From Flavobacterium gelidilacus DSM 15343 (GTDB taxonomy: Bacteria; Bacteroidota; Bacteroidia; Flavobacteriales; Flavobacteriaceae): a stretch of DNA of 64,000 nucleotides. The notes under the pieces were generated by a model. It ran no database searches and was not told where the DNA came from. It worked only from the letters and a program-made list of their open reading frames with translations. The position numbers were made by a program, and so were the translations under genes. The stretch's first letter is position 1. Every line of letters begins with the position of its first letter. Positions 1 through 8,747 of this stretch are shown one piece after another. The stretch spans positions 62,001 to 126,000 of the forward strand of contig NZ_AUGN01000001.1 of the NCBI RefSeq assembly GCF_000422685.1. Reading direction: 5' to 3'.

Positions 1-994
1 TTAAAGGAAACAAAGCATTCGCTAATTGCAGTAAATTCCACTGAGCAACTTGAGGTTGATTCCCAAAGCGATAGCGTTTGTGTTCATTGTCCGTTGTATT
101 TGGTGTCCAATTTGGATTATAATCTTCCAGCCAACCATAAGGACCATAATCAATTGTGATTCCATGAATGGACATGTTATCTGTATTCATTACACCATGA
201 ACAAAACCAACGCGTTGCCAATGCACTATCATTTCACGAGTTTTATCAGCAACAGCTTCAAAGAATTCCAAATATTTTTCTTTTCCTTCGGATTGTATTT
301 CGGGATAATAATGTTTGATGGTATAATCTGTCAATAATTGAAGATTTTTTACGTCTTCGCGTGAAGTAAATAATTCAAAATTTCCAAAGCGGATGAAACT
401 TGGTGCTGTTCTGCAAACAATGGCTCCTTTTTCATAAGCTTCATTTCCGTTATATAAGACGTCTCTTAAAACTTCATCACCACTCAAAAACAAAGCTAAA
501 GAACGAGTAGTTGGAACTCCTAAATTGTACATAGCTTCGCTACACAAATGTTCCCGAATTGACGAACGTAAAACAGCTAAACCATCACCACGTCGAGAGT
601 AAGGAGTTTTTCCAGCACCTTTTAATTGAAACATTGTACACTTGTTGTTATGAATAGCTTCAAAAAGTGTAATGGCTCTTCCATCACCTAATTGTCCGGC
701 CCAATTACCAAATTGATGACCAGCATAAGCCATGGCATAAGGTTTAGAGTTTTCTAAAACAGTATTTCCTGTAAATACATTTAAAAATTCTTTTGATTTT
801 GTTTCTTCTAAAGAAATACCAAGACTTTTAGCAACTTCATTAGATACATGAATTAAACTTGGTTTTTTTGGTTTCACTGGATTTACATATGAAAAAGCAG
901 CTTCTATGACTTGTCTTGTCTGGTTTGATTCGATTAAATCAGCTGGTAATTCATTAGTAAAAAGGTTTTTTATTTTTTCTTTCAATTTTAGCAT
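1..994 (-). CDS. selO: Protein adenylyltransferase SelO (YdiU/UPF0061), 3' end outside window
   Basis: SelO is a pseudokinase-fold enzyme that transfers AMP from ATP to protein Ser/Thr/Tyr residues. Only the N-terminal 331 codons lie in the window; the family is usually about 480-520 aa, so the frame runs off the left edge. The translation contains family hallmarks: YAGHQFGNWAGQLGDGRA, LKGAGKTPYSRRGDG, the REHLCSEAM helix, and a VHGVMNTDNMSIHG segment followed by DYGPYG, which is the metal- and ATP-binding part. The start at 994 (MLKLKEKIKNLF) is the first ATG of the frame. It is transcribed divergently from the S41 peptidase gene. Family assignment is secure; the substrate is not known from sequence. 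Confidence 0.93.
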   Translation of the reverse strand, partial: MLKLKEKIKNLFTNELPADLIESNQTRQVIEAAFSYVNPVKPKKPSLIHVSNEVAKSLGISLEETKSKEFLNVFTGNTVLENSKPYAMAYAGHQFGNWAGQLGDGRAITLFEAIHNNKCTMFQLKGAGKTPYSRRGDGLAVLRSSIREHLCSEAMYNLGVPTTRSLALFLSGDEVLRDVLYNGNEAYEKGAIVCRTAPSFIRFGNFELFTSREDVKNLQLLTDYTIKHYYPEIQSEGKEKYLEFFEAVADKTREMIVHWQRVGFVHGVMNTDNMSIHGITIDYGPYGWLEDYNPNWTPNTTDNEHKRYRFGNQPQVAQWNLLQLANALFPL

Positions 995-1078
995 AGGTAA
1001 AATTACAAAAATTACATTTTATTTAACTTTCTCATTTCATAAAAAATGGTTAATTTGTCAATCAATCAATTGAAATTT

Positions 1079-2695
1079 ATGAAAAAATACTTTTTTTACT
1101 TGCTTTTTGTTTTATTCTTAAGCAATTGTTCTTCTGTCCAAAAACATAATGCCTTATTAGAAACTAACTTGTCCGTTGAAGAGCAAATTGAAGATGTAAA
1201 CTATTTAGAACAAAAATTGGAGAAAATTCAACCTAGTTTGCATCAATTTATTTCAGAAGAAGAATTAAGAAGAAAATTTGATAGTGTTAGAAGTACCATA
1301 AATATTCCATTAAAACCAAATGATTTTTATTTTAAAGTTAGTCCGCTTTTAGCATCAATTCGTCAAGGTCATGCTGCTATGAGTCCATTAACTCTTAAAT
1401 ATTCTAATAAAGAATCAAAAGAAATGAAGAAAAAAGGGCTTGGACCTGTTTCTCAATTTGATTATAAATTTATAGAAAATAAACTATACATTGTAAAAAA
1501 TAAATCCAAAGATTCAACAATTCAAGAAGGAACAGAAGTTGTTTCAATTGATAATGTGACTCCACAAGAATTGTTTTCAAAATATAGAAAAACCTATTCT
1601 TCTGATGGTTATAATGAAACATTTATTCCTTACGCTTTTACGATGCGTTTTGGTTCTTATATTTTTTATGAATTAGGTATAAGAGATAGTTTGAACTTTA
1701 ATCTTAAATGTTATGATTCTGTTTCTACAAAATTGATTAAAAGATTTCCGGATAAAAAAGAGGTAAAAAAAGAAGAAAAAAAAGATTCACTTTCAGATTC
1801 TAAAAAGAAAGATTTAACGGTTAAAAAATTAACTAAAGAAGAGAAAAAGTTAGCTAAGAAGAAGAAGAAAGAAAAAGACTCGTATGATTATAATTACGGA
1901 TATGACAAGGCAAATAAAGAATATACAAAAACCTTAACATTTACTGATATTGACAGTTGCACTGCCATTTTAAAGATTAAAAACTTTTCAAAAGGTGGTT
2001 ATAAAGAAGCTTATGAAGAAGTATTTGAGTTATTAAAAAAAACTAACACAAAAAATTTAGTTTTAGATTTAAGAGGAAATCCTGGTGGAAGATTAAACGA
2101 AATTCATGAATTATACTCTTATCTAACAGTCGACTCTACTTTTCAATTGATAGAAGCAGCCAAAGTTACATCAAAGACTAGTTTGTTGCAAGCTGATTAT
2201 TTGAGTTCAATACCAAAATCATTATATATTTTGGCTATTCCAACTTATCCTGTTTATGCAGGTGTTTTGATGTTAAAAACAAGAAAAGATGAAAATGGTG
2301 ATTATCGTTTTAGAATGAAAAGTAGTAAAGAAAAACCTCATAATGCAGATTATTTTGATGGAAAAATTTATGTTTTAATTAATGGAGGAAGTTTTTCTGC
2401 TGCTTGTATAATATCGTCCAAATTAAAAGAAAATCCAGAAATTACATTTGTTGGAGAAGAAACGGGTGGAGCATTTAATGGAACAGTTGCTGGTAGAACT
2501 TCTTCTTACGAATTGCCTAATTCTAAATTAAGAACACGTTTGTGGATTATGGATATTGCTGCAACAAATAAAACGGTAGAAGAGGGAAGAGGTATTTTTC
2601 CGGATAAAGAAATAATTCCCTCAGTAGATGATTTATTATCTGGTGCTGATCCTGAAATAGAATGGATTAAATTGGACATTGAAAGTAAAAAGTAA
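1079..2695 (+). CDS. S41-family peptidase, lipoprotein, with Lys-rich insert
   Basis: The protein is a predicted envelope protease of the C-terminal-processing/tricorn-like S41 family. The ATG at 1079 is chosen over the in-frame ATG at 1046 because it begins directly with a lipoprotein signal peptide (MKKYFFYLLFVLFLSNC). A PDZ-like segment is followed by an extremely Lys/Glu/Asp-rich, low-complexity stretch (about residues 220-275). The S41 core then shows LVLDLRGNPGG and GGSFSAA with the candidate nucleophilic Ser. The usual Lys-containing TFGKG motif of the Ser-Lys dyad is replaced by GEETGGAFNG, so the catalytic arrangement may be tricorn-like or impaired. It is a single gene followed by a terminator. 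Confidence 0.85.
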   Translation: MKKYFFYLLFVLFLSNCSSVQKHNALLETNLSVEEQIEDVNYLEQKLEKIQPSLHQFISEEELRRKFDSVRSTINIPLKPNDFYFKVSPLLASIRQGHAAMSPLTLKYSNKESKEMKKKGLGPVSQFDYKFIENKLYIVKNKSKDSTIQEGTEVVSIDNVTPQELFSKYRKTYSSDGYNETFIPYAFTMRFGSYIFYELGIRDSLNFNLKCYDSVSTKLIKRFPDKKEVKKEEKKDSLSDSKKKDLTVKKLTKEEKKLAKKKKKEKDSYDYNYGYDKANKEYTKTLTFTDIDSCTAILKIKNFSKGGYKEAYEEVFELLKKTNTKNLVLDLRGNPGGRLNEIHELYSYLTVDSTFQLIEAAKVTSKTSLLQADYLSSIPKSLYILAIPTYPVYAGVLMLKTRKDENGDYRFRMKSSKEKPHNADYFDGKIYVLINGGSFSAACIISSKLKENPEITFVGEETGGAFNGTVAGRTSSYELPNSKLRTRLWIMDIAATNKTVEEGRGIFPDKEIIPSVDDLLSGADPEIEWIKLDIESKK

Positions 2696-2699
2696 AATT

Positions 2700-2734
2700 A
2701 AAAAAGCCATTATAAATTAATAAAATGGCTTTTT
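2700..2734. terminator. Bidirectional terminator between S41 peptidase and PUR protein
   Basis: A hairpin with arms AAAAAGCCATT and AATGGCTTTTT lies between two convergent genes. A-tract and T-tract flanks let it work in both directions. Confidence 0.8.
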
Positions 2735-2756
2735 CTTAGTTATATTTTAGTTGAAA

Positions 2757-3137
2757 TTAAATGTCATCAAAACTAATATCTGTAAAGCTATTTTTTGATG
2801 ATTCTTCGATGGCATCTTCTTGATTTTCAAAACTTTCTTTCTTAAAATCTTTTTGATGTCTTTCTGAAATAACTTCTTCCCCTTTATGTTCTAAAACATA
2901 ATCAGTCATTTCGTCTAATATTTCTTTAAATGCTGCAAAATCTTCTTTGTATAAATAAATTTTGTGTTTTTTAAAATGGTACGAACCATCTTCTTCTGTA
3001 AACTTTTTACTTTCTGTGATTGTAATATAATAATCATCAGCTTTTGTTGATCTAACATCAAAGAAATAAGTTCTTCTTCCGGCTCTTAATACTTTAGAAA
3101 AAATATCTTCCTTTTCATACATGTCTTTATCGCTCAT
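2757..3137 (-). CDS. PUR-family DNA/RNA-binding protein (DUF3276)
   Basis: This is a small single-domain nucleic-acid-binding protein of the bacterial PUR-alpha type, found throughout Bacteroidetes. The core FSKVLRAGRRTYFFDVRST and the following YYITITESKK beta-strand match the PUR repeat; an acidic, Ser-rich tail follows. The ATG at 3137 (MSDKDMYEKEDIF) is preferred over the ATG at 3173, because the extra residues (MVEFKHKKERRI) do not resemble the family; 3122 is also possible. No partner gene is nearby. The family call is firm; the cellular role is unknown. Confidence 0.85.
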   Translation of the reverse strand: MSDKDMYEKEDIFSKVLRAGRRTYFFDVRSTKADDYYITITESKKFTEEDGSYHFKKHKIYLYKEDFAAFKEILDEMTDYVLEHKGEEVISERHQKDFKKESFENQEDAIEESSKNSFTDISFDDI

Positions 3138-3205
3138 AATCCTTCGTTCTTTTTTATGTTTAAACTCAACCAAAATTCTAAAAAAAATAATTATAAAACA
3201 ATAGT

Positions 3206-4957
3206 TTAGTAAATTTCTTTTTCTAAAAGTTGTTTATTGTATAATTCTTTGTAATAGCCTTCAACTTCTATTAATTGATTATGAGAACCTTGCTGAATAA
3301 TTTGACCTTCATCAAGGATAATGATTTTATCAGCATTTTTGGCTGATGAAATTCTATGGCTGACAATTATAGTTGTTTTTTGTTGAGTTAATTGCAATAA
3401 ATTGTTTAAAATTTGCTCTTCAGTTTCAGTATCTACAGCACTTAGACAATCATCTAAAAGTAGTACAGGAGCTTCTTTAATGAATGCTCTTGCAATAGAA
3501 ACACGCTGTTTTTGACCACCAGAAAGCGTAATTCCTCTTTCTCCCAGAACAGTGTCATATCCTAGAGAGAAGTTAATTATATTATCATGAACGGCTGCTT
3601 TTTTCGCAACATTTATTACTTCTTCGTCCGTAGCATTTTCTTTTCCAAATTTAATGTTATTTTTTATCGAATCTGAAAACAAAAAAGCATCTTGAGGAAC
3701 AACTGCAATACTGTCGCGTAAATCGTTTAAATTTATGTTTTTTATTGGCTTATCGTCAATTAGAATTTCTCCACTTGTTGTATCATAAAGTCTGCTTATT
3801 AATGTTAAGATAGTAGATTTTCCTGATCCTGTTTTTCCTAAAATAGCTAACATTTTTCCGTTTTCAACTTCAAAAGAAATATTTTTAAGAGCTTCTATGT
3901 TTGTGTCATCGTAGGTAAATGATACATTTTTAAAGGAAATTTTTCCGTCTATATAAGACTTCTGAAGGTTATAATTTTGAATATCTGACTCTGTATTTAA
4001 AAACTCATTTAATCTTTTTTGAGAGGCTTCTGCTTCTTGAATCATTGATGAAACCCAACCTAATGAAGCAACTGGCCAAGTTAACATATTAATGTATAAT
4101 ATAAATTGAGCAATAGTTCCAATATTTTGAATAGTTCCATTGATATACATCATCCCACCAGCGTAAATAACCACTAAATTAGATAAACCAATAAGCAAAA
4201 TCATTAACGGTCCAAAGAATGAGTTAGTTTTAGCTAACGATAAGTTTTTGTCTTTACTTTCTTGAGTTAATGCTTTAAATTCTTCTGATTTATTGTTTTC
4301 TAACGCATAAGCTTTTACAACTCTAATTCCAGAGAAAAATTCTTGCGCAAACGAAGATAAAGTAGATAAATTTTGTTGGTATAAACTACTTTTTTTATGA
4401 ATTTGAGCACTAATTTTAAAAATACTATAAGATAGTAAAGGCAATGGTAATAATGAATACAATGTTAATTTTGGTGAAATATTGTACATATAAACAATTA
4501 CTACTCCAAATCGAATAACAGTGTTAAGCGAATACATTACTGCTGGTCCAACGTACATTCTTACCTTGCTGACATCTTCACTTATTCTATTCATTAAATC
4601 ACCAGTTCTATTTCTTTTATAGAAGCTTTGTGATAGTTTTTGGTAATGCTTATAAACTTCATTTTTTAGATCAAATTCAATATGCCTTGACATAACTATT
4701 AACGTTTGTCGCATTAAAAAAGTCAATAACCCTGCAATAATGGTAGTGGCCAAAATTATTAAAATGTTGTTTAATAGTTCTCTTCTAGCAAAAGCAGGAT
4801 TTGATTTAGCAAACTCTTCAATAGTGTTTATCGAATTACCAATATATTCTGGTGTATATAAAGAGAAAACTTGGGCTAAAATTGTAAACAACAATCCTAA
4901 AAAAAACCTGTATTTATATTTAACAAAATACTTATTTAGATACTTTAATTCTTTCAT
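3206..4957 (-). CDS. ABC exporter, fused TMD-NBD, with degenerate catalytic Walker B
   Basis: This is a type IV (MsbA/MdlB-like) ABC half-transporter with an N-terminal six-helix exporter domain (about residues 1-320) and a C-terminal ATPase. Walker A is GKTGSGKST (375-382), the signature is LSGGQKQR (about 478-485) and the H-loop His is in IIVSHRIS. Walker B reads VLLLDD: Asp503 stands where the catalytic Glu normally is. This is typical of the degenerate-site half of heterodimeric exporters (LmrC/BmrC/MdlA type), yet no partner gene is adjacent. Substrate is unknown. The gene is 32 bp upstream of the PUR gene on the same strand and could be co-transcribed with it. Confidence 0.9.
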   Translation of the reverse strand: MKELKYLNKYFVKYKYRFFLGLLFTILAQVFSLYTPEYIGNSINTIEEFAKSNPAFARRELLNNILIILATTIIAGLLTFLMRQTLIVMSRHIEFDLKNEVYKHYQKLSQSFYKRNRTGDLMNRISEDVSKVRMYVGPAVMYSLNTVIRFGVVIVYMYNISPKLTLYSLLPLPLLSYSIFKISAQIHKKSSLYQQNLSTLSSFAQEFFSGIRVVKAYALENNKSEEFKALTQESKDKNLSLAKTNSFFGPLMILLIGLSNLVVIYAGGMMYINGTIQNIGTIAQFILYINMLTWPVASLGWVSSMIQEAEASQKRLNEFLNTESDIQNYNLQKSYIDGKISFKNVSFTYDDTNIEALKNISFEVENGKMLAILGKTGSGKSTILTLISRLYDTTSGEILIDDKPIKNINLNDLRDSIAVVPQDAFLFSDSIKNNIKFGKENATDEEVINVAKKAAVHDNIINFSLGYDTVLGERGITLSGGQKQRVSIARAFIKEAPVLLLDDCLSAVDTETEEQILNNLLQLTQQKTTIIVSHRISSAKNADKIIILDEGQIIQQGSHNQLIEVEGYYKELYNKQLLEKEIY

Positions 4958-5099
4958 TTTTGTAAAAAAAGTAATTTTTTAATATTAATTTAATAAAAAA
5001 CAGCAAAATAACGCAATTATCAAATTGTTAGTTAAAACATGATTTATTAATAATTTATTAAAAAAACCAAACGTTTTAGAAATATATCGAATTAATATT

Positions 5100-5107
5100 T
5101 AATTTTG
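5100..5107 (+). promoter_or_regulatory. -7 promoter box (TAnnTTTG) for leucine dehydrogenase
   Basis: TAATTTTG matches the Bacteroidetes -7 consensus, 40 bp before the ATG at 5148. No clear TTG -33 element is seen. Confidence 0.55.
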
Positions 5108-5147
5108 TGCTTTAAATATATGAAAATAACAATATAACAAAATAATT

Positions 5148-6251
5148 ATGACTTCAAACATTATACCTGTAAATGAAATGCACAAAGTTGATCCAGTTTT
5201 TGGTCAAATTTCATTTGATGGTCATGAACAAGTTGTTTTTTGCCACGACAAAGATACTGGTTTAAAAGCAATAATTGGTATTCATAACACAATTTTAGGA
5301 CCTGCATTGGGTGGAACGAGAATGTGGAATTATACAAATGAATGGGAAGCACTAAATGACGTTTTACGATTATCAAGAGGAATGTCTTTTAAATCTTCAA
5401 TTTCTGGTTTAAATCTTGGTGGTGGAAAAGCTGTTATCATTGGCGATGCTAAAACCCAAAAAACACCTGAATTAATGAGAAAATTTGGTGAATTTGTTAA
5501 CTCCCTATCCGGAAAATATATTACAGCTGAAGACGTTGGTATGGAAACTAAAGATATGGATACAGTTAGAGAAGTCACTCCTTATGTAACAGGAATTTCT
5601 GAATCGAAAGGTGGTTCTGGAAATCCATCTCCAATTACAGCTTATGGTGTTTATATGGGAATGAAAGCGGCATCAAAATATCAATTTGGTACAGATAATC
5701 TTGAAGGTAAAAAAATATTAGTTCAAGGAATTGGACATGTTGGGGAAGTTTTAGTTGAACACTTAACTAAAGATGGTGCAATAGTTACTATTTCTGATAT
5801 AAATGAAGATAGGTTACACCAGGTTGGAGCTAAATATGGTGCTAAAATTTTTAAAGGTGAGAGTTTGTATTCTGCTGATGTAGATATCTATGCTCCTTGT
5901 GCTTTAGGGGCAACTATTAATGATGATACCATAAAATTAATTAAAGCTAAAGTTATTGCGGGTGCAGCAAATAACCAGCTGGCAAATGAAGTTATTCACG
6001 GACAAATATTAAAAGATAAAGGAATTTTATATGCTCCTGACTTTTTAATAAATGCTGGTGGTGTAATTAATGTTTATTCTGAATTAGCTAAATTATCTAA
6101 AGCTGAAGTAATGGAAAAAACTGAGAATATATATAATACTTCCTTAGAGATTTTCAAACATGCTGATGCAAATAACATTACAACACATCAAGCAGCATTG
6201 TTAATTGCTCAAAAAAGAATTGATGACAGAAAAAAAGAAAAAGCACAATAA
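5148..6251 (+). CDS. Leucine dehydrogenase (Glu/Leu/Phe/Val dehydrogenase family)
   Basis: The enzyme is an NAD-dependent oxidative deaminase of branched-chain amino acids, linking Leu/Val/Ile to their 2-oxo acids. Length (367 aa) fits leucine dehydrogenases. The N-terminal dimerisation/substrate domain has LGPALGGTRMW and GLNLGGGKAVI with the catalytic Lys. The C-terminal Rossmann domain has VQGIGHVGEVLVEHL, and AGAANNQLA closes the active site. It is a monocistronic gene with its own -7 box. Leu versus Val/Phe preference cannot be read from sequence alone. Confidence 0.88.
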   Translation: MTSNIIPVNEMHKVDPVFGQISFDGHEQVVFCHDKDTGLKAIIGIHNTILGPALGGTRMWNYTNEWEALNDVLRLSRGMSFKSSISGLNLGGGKAVIIGDAKTQKTPELMRKFGEFVNSLSGKYITAEDVGMETKDMDTVREVTPYVTGISESKGGSGNPSPITAYGVYMGMKAASKYQFGTDNLEGKKILVQGIGHVGEVLVEHLTKDGAIVTISDINEDRLHQVGAKYGAKIFKGESLYSADVDIYAPCALGATINDDTIKLIKAKVIAGAANNQLANEVIHGQILKDKGILYAPDFLINAGGVINVYSELAKLSKAEVMEKTENIYNTSLEIFKHADANNITTHQAALLIAQKRIDDRKKEKAQ

Positions 6252-6267
6252 TAAACTATAAAAAGTG

Positions 6268-6275
6268 TATTTTTG
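6268..6275 (+). promoter_or_regulatory. -7 promoter box for the nusB operon
   Basis: TATTTTTG matches TAnnTTTG and lies about 50 bp upstream of nusB. No convincing -33 TTG is seen at the right spacing. Confidence 0.5.
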
Positions 6276-6326
6276 CAGAGCGAGAGGGAAATCTTTCGCT
6301 TTGTTAATTAAATAAGTTCTTATACA

Positions 6327-7268
6327 ATGTTGAATAGAAGACATATTCGAGTTAAAGTAATGCAAAGTATTTATGCGGTTCACCAGCATAAATCAGATGA
6401 TTTGAACAGAGAAGAGAAATTTTTGTTTTATAGTATTGAAGCAATTCAGGAACTATATCTTTTGCTTTTTTCGGCTCTTATTGAGTTAAAAAATAAAGAA
6501 GAAAATTATCTTAATTTAGCGTCCAAAAAGCATTTAGCTTCAGCAGAAGAAAAAATTCCAAATCTAAAGTTTGTGCAAAATGAAGTACTAAACTTATTGG
6601 AAAATCAATCTAGTTTATCTGTAGCAATCGAAACTAAAAAAATTAATCATTGGAAATTAAATGATGATTTAATTTTGCAGTTGTTAGAAGATATCAAGAA
6701 ATCCGATGTTTACAATGCTTACATGTCTACAGAATTATCATCTTTTCAAGAAGATGCTAAATTTGTTGTAGATTTATTTGTAAAAGTTCTTGCTCCAAAT
6801 GATAGATTATATGATTATCTAGAAGACAATAAATTAACTTGGATTGATGATTATGCTTTAGTGAACACTTATATTAGTAAACAATTAAAGCAATTAAAAA
6901 ATCCATCTAGCATAATTGATATTCCTAGAGTTTATAAAGATGAAGATGATAAAGATTTTGCCAAGCAACTTTTTGTTAAAACACTTTTAAACGAAACGGA
7001 ATTAGGTAAAGAATATGTGAATAAAACACCAAATTGGGATTCTGAAAGAATTGCAGAAATAGATACTATTTTATTAAAAATGGCTATTTGTGAAATATTA
7101 AAATTCCCATCAATTCCCGTTAAGGTTACTATCAACGAATACCTAGAAATCGCTAAAGAATATTCTACACCAAAAAGTAGTATTTTTATAAACGGAATTT
7201 TAGATAACTTGATAAAAGATTATAAAGAAGAAAATAAACTGAATAAATCAGGAAGAGGTTTAATGTAA
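6327..7268 (+). CDS. nusB: Transcription antitermination factor NusB, long form
   Basis: NusB binds boxA RNA with S10 and is part of the rRNA antitermination complex. The N-terminus (MLNRRHIRVKVMQSIYA) is the conserved RNA-binding helix; the C-terminal part contains the NusB helical bundle with a TVNEYLEIAKEYS-like segment (INEYLEIAKEYSTPKSS). At 313 aa it is about twice the length of E. coli NusB because of a central helical insertion, as is usual in Flavobacteriia. It is followed after 13 bp by the DUF1573 lipoprotein and then yajC, so the three probably form one operon. Confidence 0.9.
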   Translation: MLNRRHIRVKVMQSIYAVHQHKSDDLNREEKFLFYSIEAIQELYLLLFSALIELKNKEENYLNLASKKHLASAEEKIPNLKFVQNEVLNLLENQSSLSVAIETKKINHWKLNDDLILQLLEDIKKSDVYNAYMSTELSSFQEDAKFVVDLFVKVLAPNDRLYDYLEDNKLTWIDDYALVNTYISKQLKQLKNPSSIIDIPRVYKDEDDKDFAKQLFVKTLLNETELGKEYVNKTPNWDSERIAEIDTILLKMAICEILKFPSIPVKVTINEYLEIAKEYSTPKSSIFINGILDNLIKDYKEENKLNKSGRGLM

Positions 7269-7281
7269 ATTATAAATAATT

Positions 7282-7755
7282 ATGAAAATAAAATTAATAC
7301 CAGTATTTGCTATTGCTACTTTATTTTTAGTAGCGTCATGTAAAGACAATGCTTCATCAAAAATTACTGAAGCTGATATGAAAGTTGCCAACGAAGTTTC
7401 TGCTACTTCTGGAAAATTACCTGTTTTAGAATTTGACAAAACAGAACATGATTTCGGAAACATAAACGAAGGAGATAAAGTAACAACAGAGTTTATTTTA
7501 AAAAATACAGGTGATGCAGATTTAGTTATTGTGAGTGCTGTAGGAAGTTGTGGTTGTACAGTTCCTGAACCTCCAAAAGAACCAATTAAGCCAGGAGATT
7601 CAGCTCCTATTAAAGTAACTTTTGATTCTAATGGTAAACCAGGTCAACAAGAAAAAACAGTTACTATTACATCAAATACAGCTGTTGGTAAAGAAACTTG
7701 TAAAATAAAAGCAAACGTAAAACCAAACCCTAACAAACCTGTTGTAAAACACTAA
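7282..7755 (+). CDS. DUF1573 lipoprotein
   Basis: A secreted protein with a single immunoglobulin-like (MSP/ASPM-related) DUF1573 domain. It has a lipoprotein signal peptide ending in LVASC. The domain shows the typical start FDKTEHDFGNINEG and the SCGCTVPEPPKEPIKPG motif with its pair of Cys. No catalytic residues are known in the family, which is abundant in Bacteroidetes envelopes. It sits between nusB and yajC with tiny gaps (13 and 9 bp), implying co-transcription. Confidence 0.87.
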   Translation: MKIKLIPVFAIATLFLVASCKDNASSKITEADMKVANEVSATSGKLPVLEFDKTEHDFGNINEGDKVTTEFILKNTGDADLVIVSAVGSCGCTVPEPPKEPIKPGDSAPIKVTFDSNGKPGQQEKTVTITSNTAVGKETCKIKANVKPNPNKPVVKH

Positions 7756-7764
7756 ATAAAAATT

Positions 7765-8037
7765 ATGGATTCAAGTTTAATAATACAAATCGTTTTAATG
7801 ATTGCTGTTTTTTATTTTTTACTAATTATGCCACAGCAAAAAAGAGCTAAAAAAGAAAAAGCTTTTGAACAAGGTATAAAAGTAGGAGATAAGGTTATAA
7901 CTAAATCAGGAATTCACGGTAAAATTGCAGAATTAGCTGCAGATTCAGTTGTGATTGAAACTATGGCAGGAAAAATTAAAATGGAAAGAAATTCAATTTC
8001 TATGGAAATGAGTTCTAAAATGAATGCACAGAAATAA
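7765..8037 (+). CDS. yajC: Preprotein translocase accessory subunit YajC
   Basis: YajC is a small single-pass membrane protein associated with the SecDF-YajC complex that aids Sec-dependent export. The 90-aa protein has one N-terminal transmembrane helix (IIQIVLMIAVFYFLLIM) followed by the family motif PQQKRAKKEKAF and a small beta domain with VGDKVITKSGIHGKI. It is the last gene of the nusB operon; its stop lies 2 bp from the stop of the convergent ydeI-like gene. Confidence 0.95.
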   Translation: MDSSLIIQIVLMIAVFYFLLIMPQQKRAKKEKAFEQGIKVGDKVITKSGIHGKIAELAADSVVIETMAGKIKMERNSISMEMSSKMNAQK

Positions 8038-8039
8038 GA

Positions 8040-8618
8040 TTAACTTCTGTATTTATCATTTAAACCGATGTTCGAAAGAATCATCGGTTTTATTTTTTCT
8101 AACCGATTTATAGTAGTCTTTTCTTGTTTTGCATCATTAATATATTCCATAAATTCTCTTTGTTTGAATAGAGTAAATAAATCAAATGCTTTTTTTAAAT
8201 TTGAATCAGACTTAAATTCTTTATCAAGAAGTTCACACGAAATTTCAGCTTTCTTCTGAGGTTTTATTTTTAAATCTTTTCCTTCATTTTCAATAGCTTC
8301 TTTTATATATTTTAGAATAGTTTTTTCATTTACTTCTTCTATTGAATTAAATCGCATTTGACGTAAACTTTTGGTATTTTCTTCATTGGCATTAATTAAT
8401 ATATTTTTTTCGTCATTTAAAAAAACACCATTAAAAAACCAAATTCCAAAGTAAGATTTAAAACCACTTATCCCAATTACATTTTTTGATTTATAAGTAT
8501 AGACAGAAGTTCCCCATTTGATGGTTTCAACTAATTTAGTTTTATTAATTATAGCTTTTAGTAATTCTAATTCTTCTACCCATTTATTGGTTTTATCCCA
8601 TTTTTTTTTCTCAGTCAT
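8040..8618 (-). CDS. YdeI/OmpD-associated family protein (DUF1801 + YdeI domain)
   Basis: The N-terminal part resembles the DUF1801/YdhG fold (ETIKWGTSVYTYKSKNVIGISG and FGIWFFNGVFL); the C-terminal part (LLDKEFKSDSNLKKAFDLFT and REFMEYINDAKQEKT) resembles the YdeI Omp-associated domain. The molecular function of the family is not established. The gene is convergent with yajC, and its last codons contain the yajC terminator on the opposite strand. No signal peptide, so cytosolic. Confidence 0.8.
   Translation of the reverse strand: MTEKKKWDKTNKWVEELELLKAIINKTKLVETIKWGTSVYTYKSKNVIGISGFKSYFGIWFFNGVFLNDEKNILINANEENTKSLRQMRFNSIEEVNEKTILKYIKEAIENEGKDLKIKPQKKAEISCELLDKEFKSDSNLKKAFDLFTLFKQREFMEYINDAKQEKTTINRLEKIKPMILSNIGLNDKYRS
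8062..8098 (+). terminator. yajC terminator embedded in the 3' coding end of the convergent gene
   Basis: Arms AAACCGATG and CATCGGTTT enclose an 11-nt loop and are followed by TATTTTTT on the plus strand. This is a good intrinsic terminator for the nusB-yajC operon, although it lies inside the antisense coding region of the YdeI-like gene. Confidence 0.75.
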
Positions 8619-8684
8619 TTTTTTAATTAAATATAAAAAAAAAGGCTGTTAATTAAAAAATTAAATTAATTTTTTTGTTTAAAA

Positions 8685-8692
8685 TACTTTTG
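8685..8692 (+). promoter_or_regulatory. -7 promoter box for rimK
   Basis: TACTTTTG matches TAnnTTTG, 55 bp before the rimK ATG. No -33 TTG at the expected distance. Confidence 0.5.
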
Positions 8693-8747
8693 ATATTAAC
8701 TATATTAATTGTATTTTATCATCTAACAAAAAACAAAATAATAATAA

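Noticed and set aside
50-337. 95-aa ORF on the plus strand
   Set aside because: Antisense shadow of the SelO coding region, which reads through the left edge of the window.
6932-7135. Antisense ORFs over nusB and other conserved genes
   Set aside because: Many 60-100 codon frames lie opposite real genes; they show no motifs and follow the AT-rich codon pattern of the sense gene.
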